This document shows, in pieces, positions 58,600 to 64,000 of a stretch of 64,000 nt of DNA. The notes under the pieces are model-generated. The model was not told the DNA's origin and made no database searches. It saw only the letters and a program-made list of their open reading frames with translations. Numbering within the stretch: the stretch's first letter is position 1; every line of letters begins with the position of its first letter. The stretch comes from Marinobacter sp. C7 (GTDB lineage: Bacteria; Pseudomonadota; Gammaproteobacteria; Pseudomonadales; Oleiphilaceae), in contig NZ_JAKQZH010000002.1 in assembly GCF_022343555.1 (NCBI RefSeq), positions 1 to 64,000 of the forward strand, given 5' to 3'. A program made the position numbers and the translations under genes.

Positions 58600-60675
58600 A
58601 TGAAAAACAGAGCCGGAAGATTGGGTATGGGACAGGGAGGCAACAAGCTGGTTGCCGGCCTGATCGCTGCCCTGATCGCACTTACCGTCCTGCTCGTTGC
58701 CGTGCTGTTCATCATCAACCGTGACAGCCAGAACGATCAGCGATACATCGCCCACACTGCGGAACTGCGGGTACTCTCGCAGGCCATTGCGAAAAACGCG
58801 ACCGAGGCCGCCGGCGGTACCGCCGAGGCGTTCAACCAGTTGCGCCGCTCCCGCGATGACTTCCAGAAGCTCTGGACCTACGTCACCGAAGGTAACCCCG
58901 AAACCGGCCTGCCACCGAGCGAGTTGGCACAGGAAAGCGGTGTACAGCAGAACTGGAACATTGTGCGTGAGAATGCCGACAGCATCCTCTCCACCCAGGA
59001 CGCGGTACTGGGCCTGCACGAGGTTGCCCGGACCCTGAACGAAACCATCCCCCAGCTGCAGGTGGAGTACGATGACATCGTACAGATCCTGCTGGACAAT
59101 GACGCACCGGCCGAACAGATCGCCCTGGCACAGCGCCAGTCGCTGCTGGCAGAGCGTATCGTGCGCTCGGTCAACAACGTACTGTCCGGTGACGAGGATG
59201 CGGTCATCGCGGCCGACCGTTTCGGTCGTGACGCCAGCCTGTTCGGCCGGGTTCTCGAAGGCCAGCTCAACGGCAACGAAGCCATGGGTATCTCCCGGGT
59301 AACGGATGAAGATGCCATCTACGGTCTGGAAGCGGTAGCCGAACTGTTCGAGTTCGTCTCCCAGAACGTAGATGCGATCCTTGAGGCCTCTCCCGACCTC
59401 TTCAAGGTTCGCACCGCGGCCAGCGACATCTTCCAGAACTCCGAGATCCTGCTCTCCGAGCTGTCGGTTCTCGCCGAGAACTTCCGCAACCAGCCGGCCT
59501 CCCGCCTGGTCAGCCCGACCCTGGCCTTTATCATCCTGGCCGCCATGGTCGCCATCGTTGTCTTCATCGGTCTTGCCCTGTACCGCGAAGCCCAGGCCCG
59601 CCTGGCTGCAACCCAGGAACAGAACGAGCAGAACCAGAATGCGATCCTTCGACTGCTGGACGAACTCGCCGACCTGGCGGACGGCGACCTGACCACCGAG
59701 GCCACGGTAACCGAGGACTTCACCGGCGCCATCGCCGACTCCATCAACTACGCGATCGACCAGATGCGCGGACTGGTACAGGCGATTCGTGGTACCGCGG
59801 TGCGGGTAGCGGGCGCCGCCCAGGAAACCCAGTCCACGGCGATGCACCTTGCGGATGCTTCCGAGCACCAGGCCCAGGAAATCGCCGGGGCTTCTGCCGC
59901 GGTTAACGAGATGGCCGTGTCCATCGACCAGGTATCCTCGAACGCCGCCGAATCCTCCGCGGTTGCGGAGCGGTCGGTTGCGATCGCGAAGAAAGGCGCG
60001 GAAGTGGTACAGAACACCATCCGCGGCATGGACAACATCCGGGAGCAGATCCAGGAAACCTCCAAGCGGATCAAGCGTCTGGGTGAGTCCTCCCAGGAAA
60101 TCGGTGACATCGTATCGTTGATCAACGACATCGCCGACCAGACCAACATCCTGTCCCTGAACGCGGCGATCCAGGCCTCCATGGCCGGTGATGCCGGTCG
60201 GGGCTTCGCGGTGGTTGCGGACGAAGTTCAGCGCCTCGCGGAACGCTCCTCTGCGGCAACCAAGCAGATTGAAGCCCTGGTTAAGACGATCCAGTCCGAT
60301 ACCAACGAGGCGGTTATCTCCATGGAGCACACCACCGCCGAGGTGGTCCGTGGTGCCCGTCTGGCCCAGGACGCGGGTATTGCACTCGAGGAAATCGAGA
60401 ACGTATCCATGTCCCTGGCGGAGTTGATCCAGAACATCTCCAACGCCGCCCGCCAGCAGTCGTCCTCTGCGGCCCACATCTCCAACACCATGAACGTTAT
60501 CCAGGAAATCACCTCCCAGACTTCCTCCGGTACCAACGCGACCGCGAAGTCTATCGGTAACCTGGCAGAAATGGCGTCTGAACTGCGCTCCTCTGTGGCC
60601 GGCTTCACCCTGCCGGAAGAGGACGTGGCGGACGAAGAGCAAGAAGAAGACAGCGACGTTCCGGTGGTGGGCTGA
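58600..60675 (+). CDS. pilJ: Type IV pilus methyl-accepting chemotaxis protein PilJ
   Basis: 691 residues. Helix 1 near residues 18-41, a periplasmic region with two PilJ-type helical modules (about 45-300), helix 2 (PTLAFIILAAMVAIVVFIGL), a HAMP-like part, and a signalling hairpin with DIADQTNILSLNAAIQASMA and GRGFAVVADEVQRLAERSS. The tail is acidic (EEDVADEEQEED). It senses surface contact or pilin and controls ChpA. A 91-nt gap precedes it, longer than others in the operon. Confidence 0.95.
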   Translation: MKNRAGRLGMGQGGNKLVAGLIAALIALTVLLVAVLFIINRDSQNDQRYIAHTAELRVLSQAIAKNATEAAGGTAEAFNQLRRSRDDFQKLWTYVTEGNPETGLPPSELAQESGVQQNWNIVRENADSILSTQDAVLGLHEVARTLNETIPQLQVEYDDIVQILLDNDAPAEQIALAQRQSLLAERIVRSVNNVLSGDEDAVIAADRFGRDASLFGRVLEGQLNGNEAMGISRVTDEDAIYGLEAVAELFEFVSQNVDAILEASPDLFKVRTAASDIFQNSEILLSELSVLAENFRNQPASRLVSPTLAFIILAAMVAIVVFIGLALYREAQARLAATQEQNEQNQNAILRLLDELADLADGDLTTEATVTEDFTGAIADSINYAIDQMRGLVQAIRGTAVRVAGAAQETQSTAMHLADASEHQAQEIAGASAAVNEMAVSIDQVSSNAAESSAVAERSVAIAKKGAEVVQNTIRGMDNIREQIQETSKRIKRLGESSQEIGDIVSLINDIADQTNILSLNAAIQASMAGDAGRGFAVVADEVQRLAERSSAATKQIEALVKTIQSDTNEAVISMEHTTAEVVRGARLAQDAGIALEEIENVSMSLAELIQNISNAARQQSSSAAHISNTMNVIQEITSQTSSGTNATAKSIGNLAEMASELRSSVAGFTLPEEDVADEEQEEDSDVPVVG

Positions 60676-60702
60676 CAGACGGCCCGGGGCAGCTGACGGT
60701 TT

Positions 60703-61602
60703 ATGGCGCATACGCATGACAACCTGTCACCCGCCGAAGGCATCTGGTCAATGCGCCGGCTTCCGGACATGGATTCGGCGCAGTTCCACCAGTGGCAGAC
60801 CCTGCTGGAGCATCGCACCGGGATAACCCTGTCCGCAGACCGGCGCTCGTTCCTGGAAACCAACATCGGTATCCGGATGCGGGAAATCGGATGCAACAGC
60901 TACCAGGCCTACTACGAGAAAATCGTTTCGGGCCCGGAGGCTGTCGTGGAGTGGGCGATCCTGGTGGACCGCCTGACCGTTCAGGAGACCCGGTTCTTCC
61001 GGGATCCCGATGCCTTCCGGCTGGTGTCTGACTATGTCCTGACACGACCGCGTGAGCAGTTGCGCAAGCGTGCGCTGGAGGTCTGGAGTGTGGGCTGCTC
61101 CTCGGGGGAGGAGCCTTACACCCTGGCCATGGTGCTCAATGAGTGCATGACTCAGCTGGCACTGCAGCCATTGTTCGGAGTCACTGGCTCTGACATCAGC
61201 AAGCCCGCGATCGAGAAGGCCGGCAAGGGTCAGTTCAACGCCCGCAAGCTTCTGGGCATGGACGAAGCATTGAAGGACCGGTATTTCCGCCCCGCCGAGC
61301 GAAATACGGTCGAAATAGTAAAAAGCATCCGCGACCGGGTGTGCTTCACCAGGCTCAATGTACTGGACCTGGACACTGCACCCATGCACGGAATGAACAT
61401 CATCTTCTGCCAGAATCTGCTGATCTATTTCCGCCGCTGGCGCCGGCGAGAGATTGTGAAGCGGTTAGCAGAGAGACTGGCACCGGGGGGATTACTGGTG
61501 CTCGGCCAGGGTGAGTTGACCGACTGGCAACCACCGGGCCTGCAGCGGGTACCCTCGGAACATGTTCTGGCGTGGATAAAACGTCAGGCCGACGAAGAAT
61601 AA
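60703..61602 (+). CDS. pilK: CheR-type methyltransferase PilK
   Basis: 299 residues. N-terminal CheR helical domain, then the SAM-binding domain: EVWSVGCSSGEEPYTLAMVL near residues 126-145, GSDISKPAIEKAGKGQF, and NIIFCQNLLIYFRRWRRREI. It methylates glutamates of PilJ. 27 nt after pilJ. Confidence 0.94.
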   Translation: MAHTHDNLSPAEGIWSMRRLPDMDSAQFHQWQTLLEHRTGITLSADRRSFLETNIGIRMREIGCNSYQAYYEKIVSGPEAVVEWAILVDRLTVQETRFFRDPDAFRLVSDYVLTRPREQLRKRALEVWSVGCSSGEEPYTLAMVLNECMTQLALQPLFGVTGSDISKPAIEKAGKGQFNARKLLGMDEALKDRYFRPAERNTVEIVKSIRDRVCFTRLNVLDLDTAPMHGMNIIFCQNLLIYFRRWRRREIVKRLAERLAPGGLLVLGQGELTDWQPPGLQRVPSEHVLAWIKRQADEE

Positions 61603-61613
61603 CCGGAGTGGTT

Positions 61614-64000
61614 ATGGGCAATCACCATGACAGCATCGCCCTCGACTGGGTTCGGGGAGAAATACAGGACACGCTGACCCAAGGCCAGCATGCACTGGAA
61701 GCGTATGTCGAGAACCGTGACGACACCGCGCGCCTGCGCTTCTGCCTGAATTATCTCCATCAGGTGCATGGCACCCTGCAGATGGTTGAACTCTACGGTG
61801 CGGCACTGCTCACCGAAGAAATGGAAAAGCTCACGCAGGCCGTTCTCAACGAGTCCGTCCGCAACGTGGACGAAGCCGTTGATGTCCTGATGCAGGGCAT
61901 TCTCCAGCTACCCCAATACCTGGAGCATCTGACCAGTAGCGAAGACGACTTCCCGATGGTCCTGCTGCCGATGCTCAATGACCTGCGTGCAGCCCGGGGC
62001 GAGGCCCTGCTTTCCGATACTTCGCTGTTCAAACCGGATCTCAGTCGCGCGCAGATGCAGGTCAGCGGCACAGTGTCCCGTCGCCTGCAGGACCCCAAGG
62101 TTCTCGGCCATATTCGCAAGCTGCGGCAGATGTACCAGTTTGCCCTGGCCGGCGTGGTACGCGAGGAAGATCTCGACGCCCAGTTCAGCTACCTCCAGAA
62201 AGTCATTCAGCGGCTTGCCCGCCTGTGCCAGAACACTCCGCGCGGTGAACTGTGGAAAGCCGCCAGTGCGTTCGTGGAGACGCTTCAGTCCCACGTAAAC
62301 CCGATCAACGCGGCCGTCAAATCCCTGTTGCGGGAGCTGGATTCCGAAATCCGTCTGCTCAGCGAAGGTCAGGCCAATCTCCTCCAACAGCCGGCACCGG
62401 AAGCACTGTTCAAGCACCTGCTGTACTATGTGGCACGCGCCAGGGATCTCGAGACGCCGCAAGTGCAGGCCTTGCGCACCGACTACAAGCTCAATCTGGC
62501 CCTGCCGTCCGACGACGATGTCGATGCCGCCCGCACCCGGGTATCCGGGCCTGGCCGCGAGGCCATTCATTCGGTAGTCAGCGCGCTGAACGAGGAACTG
62601 GCCAAACTCAAGGACCAGCTGGATCTGTTCGTGCGCTCTGAACTGCGCCAGAACAGTGAACTGGAAGATTTACTGCCCGGGCTCCGCCAGGTGGCGAACA
62701 CCCTCGCTGTGCTCGGACTGGGCATTCCCCGCAAGGTGGTGACCGAACAGATCGAGCTGGTGGAAAAACTCAGCGACCAGATGGAACTGGTGGACGATGG
62801 CACCCTGATGGACATTGCCGGAGCCCTGTTGTACGTCGAAGCCAGCCTCGCGGGCCTTGATACCGACCGGCATGTTGAGCCCCAGGATGACGCGCGCCCC
62901 GGTGATGCCATCAATCTCGGCTCCCGGGAACTGGGCGATGCCAGCGCAGCCCTGCTGAGGGAATCCCGTAACACCCTGGAGCAGGTCAAGTCGGCCATCG
63001 TGAACTTCATCGCATCCCAGTGGGATACCCGCGAGATTGAGCACGTTCCCGAATTGCTGCACAGCATCCGCGGTGGTCTGGCACTGATTCCCCTTGATCG
63101 CGTAGCCGACATGCTGGAATCTGCCGAGCGCTACATCACCGATGTGCTGCTCGGGGGCAAACAGGTCCCGGACTGGAAACAGCTCGATACCCTGGCCGAT
63201 GCGGTCACCAGTGTTGAGTACTACCTGGAACGGCTGGCCGAAGGTATCAGCGAAAATGACGCTGTGTTGCAGGTCGCCGAAGACAGCCTCGCGTCCCTTG
63301 GTTTTCCCGTGGGTGCCGAGCCCACCTGGAACGCCCCGGCGCCGGAACCTGAAATGCCGGCAGAGGAGGAGGAAGTCGTCCTGGAACCTGTCGTGGCAAC
63401 CGGGGAGGCCAAAGGATCTGATGAAGACCTGCTGGACGATGAGATCCTGGAGATCTTCGTTGAGGAGGCCCAGGAGGTCCTGGAAACCATCCACGAGTTC
63501 TACCCGCGCCTGCGCCAGAATCACGATGACCGTGAAGCCCTGACGGAAGTGCGCCGGGCCTTCCATACCCTCAAGGGTAGCGGTCGCATGGTGGGTGCCA
63601 CCAGCATCGGGGAACTGGCCTGGTCGGTGGAGAATCTGCTCAACCGGGTTATCGATCAGACCATCAAACCGACCGATGACCTGTTCACCCTGGTCGACGA
63701 GGTTAACGCCCGGATACCATCCCTGATCCAGGAATTCCGCGATGGTCAGACGGACGGACATGTCGACGGTCTGATTCAGCGCGCCGAAGCGATGGCCGAT
63801 ACCCGGCGCACCGACGCCGAGCAGCCATCCGAGGCCGAAACACCAGGGCCCTCCGGCGCCCCGGACATCGACGCGACATCGGCACAACCGGAAACCGCCA
63901 CAGCACCCGAGACGCCCGCCAGTACCGAAGATGACGACCTGATCGATGACGAAATCCTCGAAATCTTCGTCGAAGAGGCCGGAGAGGTCCTGGATACCAT
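61614..64000 (+). CDS. chpA: Pil-Chp hybrid kinase ChpA (5' part; continues beyond right edge)
   Basis: At least 795 residues from the ATG at 61614 (MGNHHDSIALDWVRGEI), open to the window end. The CheA-like protein carries serial Hpt domains. A first, degenerate unit has LNYLHQVHGTLQMVEL; a middle unit has ELLHSIRGGLALIPLDRVAD; a bona fide Hpt follows with FHTLKGSGRMVGATSIGELA near residue 655. Another begins at DDDLIDDEILEIFVEEAGEV just before the edge, matching the DDEILEIFVEEAQEVLETI repeat near 610. The kinase, CheW and receiver parts lie outside. It follows pilK by 11 nt. Confidence 0.94.
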   Translation, partial: MGNHHDSIALDWVRGEIQDTLTQGQHALEAYVENRDDTARLRFCLNYLHQVHGTLQMVELYGAALLTEEMEKLTQAVLNESVRNVDEAVDVLMQGILQLPQYLEHLTSSEDDFPMVLLPMLNDLRAARGEALLSDTSLFKPDLSRAQMQVSGTVSRRLQDPKVLGHIRKLRQMYQFALAGVVREEDLDAQFSYLQKVIQRLARLCQNTPRGELWKAASAFVETLQSHVNPINAAVKSLLRELDSEIRLLSEGQANLLQQPAPEALFKHLLYYVARARDLETPQVQALRTDYKLNLALPSDDDVDAARTRVSGPGREAIHSVVSALNEELAKLKDQLDLFVRSELRQNSELEDLLPGLRQVANTLAVLGLGIPRKVVTEQIELVEKLSDQMELVDDGTLMDIAGALLYVEASLAGLDTDRHVEPQDDARPGDAINLGSRELGDASAALLRESRNTLEQVKSAIVNFIASQWDTREIEHVPELLHSIRGGLALIPLDRVADMLESAERYITDVLLGGKQVPDWKQLDTLADAVTSVEYYLERLAEGISENDAVLQVAEDSLASLGFPVGAEPTWNAPAPEPEMPAEEEEVVLEPVVATGEAKGSDEDLLDDEILEIFVEEAQEVLETIHEFYPRLRQNHDDREALTEVRRAFHTLKGSGRMVGATSIGELAWSVENLLNRVIDQTIKPTDDLFTLVDEVNARIPSLIQEFRDGQTDGHVDGLIQRAEAMADTRRTDAEQPSEAETPGPSGAPDIDATSAQPETATAPETPASTEDDDLIDDEILEIFVEEAGEVLDT

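Noticed and set aside
58555..60717. 720-codon open frame on the minus strand opposite pilJ
   Set aside because: It is the antisense shadow of a clearly recognisable pilJ, with low-complexity Gly/Arg/Val/Leu composition and no domain.

Overview
The window comes from a moderately GC-rich gammaproteobacterium, most probably a marine Marinobacter or close relative. The grounds are gene content and order. The block pyrC'-pyrB-pyrR-ruvX-yqgE-tonB-gshB-pilG-pilH-pilI-pilJ-pilK-chpA has the order known from Pseudomonas aeruginosa, and yrfG-hslR-hslO-pckA recalls the E. coli neighbourhood. Lipid/organic-acid catabolism, TRAP transporters and recurring 30-bp intergenic palindromes complete the picture. 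Genus assignment is inference. No tRNA, rRNA, CRISPR array, prophage, IS element or clear pseudogene was seen.

Layout. 1-674: 5' part of a type VI secretion vgrG. 675-980: palindromic repeats. 981-12689: minus-strand catabolic island with a complete branched-chain-type ABC transporter (livHMGF, livK), an acyl-CoA ligase, a SurE-type phosphatase, an ACAD10/11-like phosphotransferase, an acyl-CoA dehydrogenase, two SDRs and a hotdog thioesterase. 12833-18309: a second CoA ligase, an enoyl-CoA hydratase-like protein and a DctPQM TRAP transporter. The phosphotransferase, ACAD, SDR and ligase set suggests 4-hydroxyacyl-CoA catabolism (compare the lva levulinate pathway). 18477-23352: NSS symporter, EamA exporter, MATE exporter and a diguanylate cyclase.

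23618-35650 is the most unusual part. Eight tightly packed same-strand genes encode a soluble histidine kinase, a response regulator, an MglA-like small GTPase, a second kinase, a receiver-GspE/PilB ATPase fusion, a large membrane PAS kinase, a lone receiver and a receiver-PAS-PAS-GGDEF-EAL-receiver protein. Spacing (mostly 8-nt overlaps) argues for one operon. I read it as a signalling system that could control a secretion or pilus-type ATPase through a polarity-type GTPase and c-di-GMP.

35651-46000 holds S-formylglutathione hydrolase, a CBS protein, an alanine/sodium symporter, a 1-Cys peroxiredoxin, a delta-9-type desaturase, mutM, a small exported protein, yrfG, hslR, hslO and pckA. 46165-50890 is an unusual TRAP system (fused DctQM permease, TatT-like lipoprotein, AdeT-like binding protein) split by an oppositely oriented HU gene. 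51091-56855 is the pyrimidine, ruvX, yqgE, tonB and gshB block. 57153-64000 is the Pil-Chp chemosensory operon, with chpA running off the right edge.

Two cross-cutting signals stand out. (1) Exact AAnAAnAA motifs, the form of the Hfq/Crc catabolite-repression site of pseudomonads, lie in the translation leaders of seven catabolic or uptake genes and were not seen in the housekeeping leaders I checked. (2) Eight copies of a 30-bp GGGGTCAGA...TCTGACCCC palindrome, in two subtypes, lie at four intergenic sites, three of them between convergent genes.
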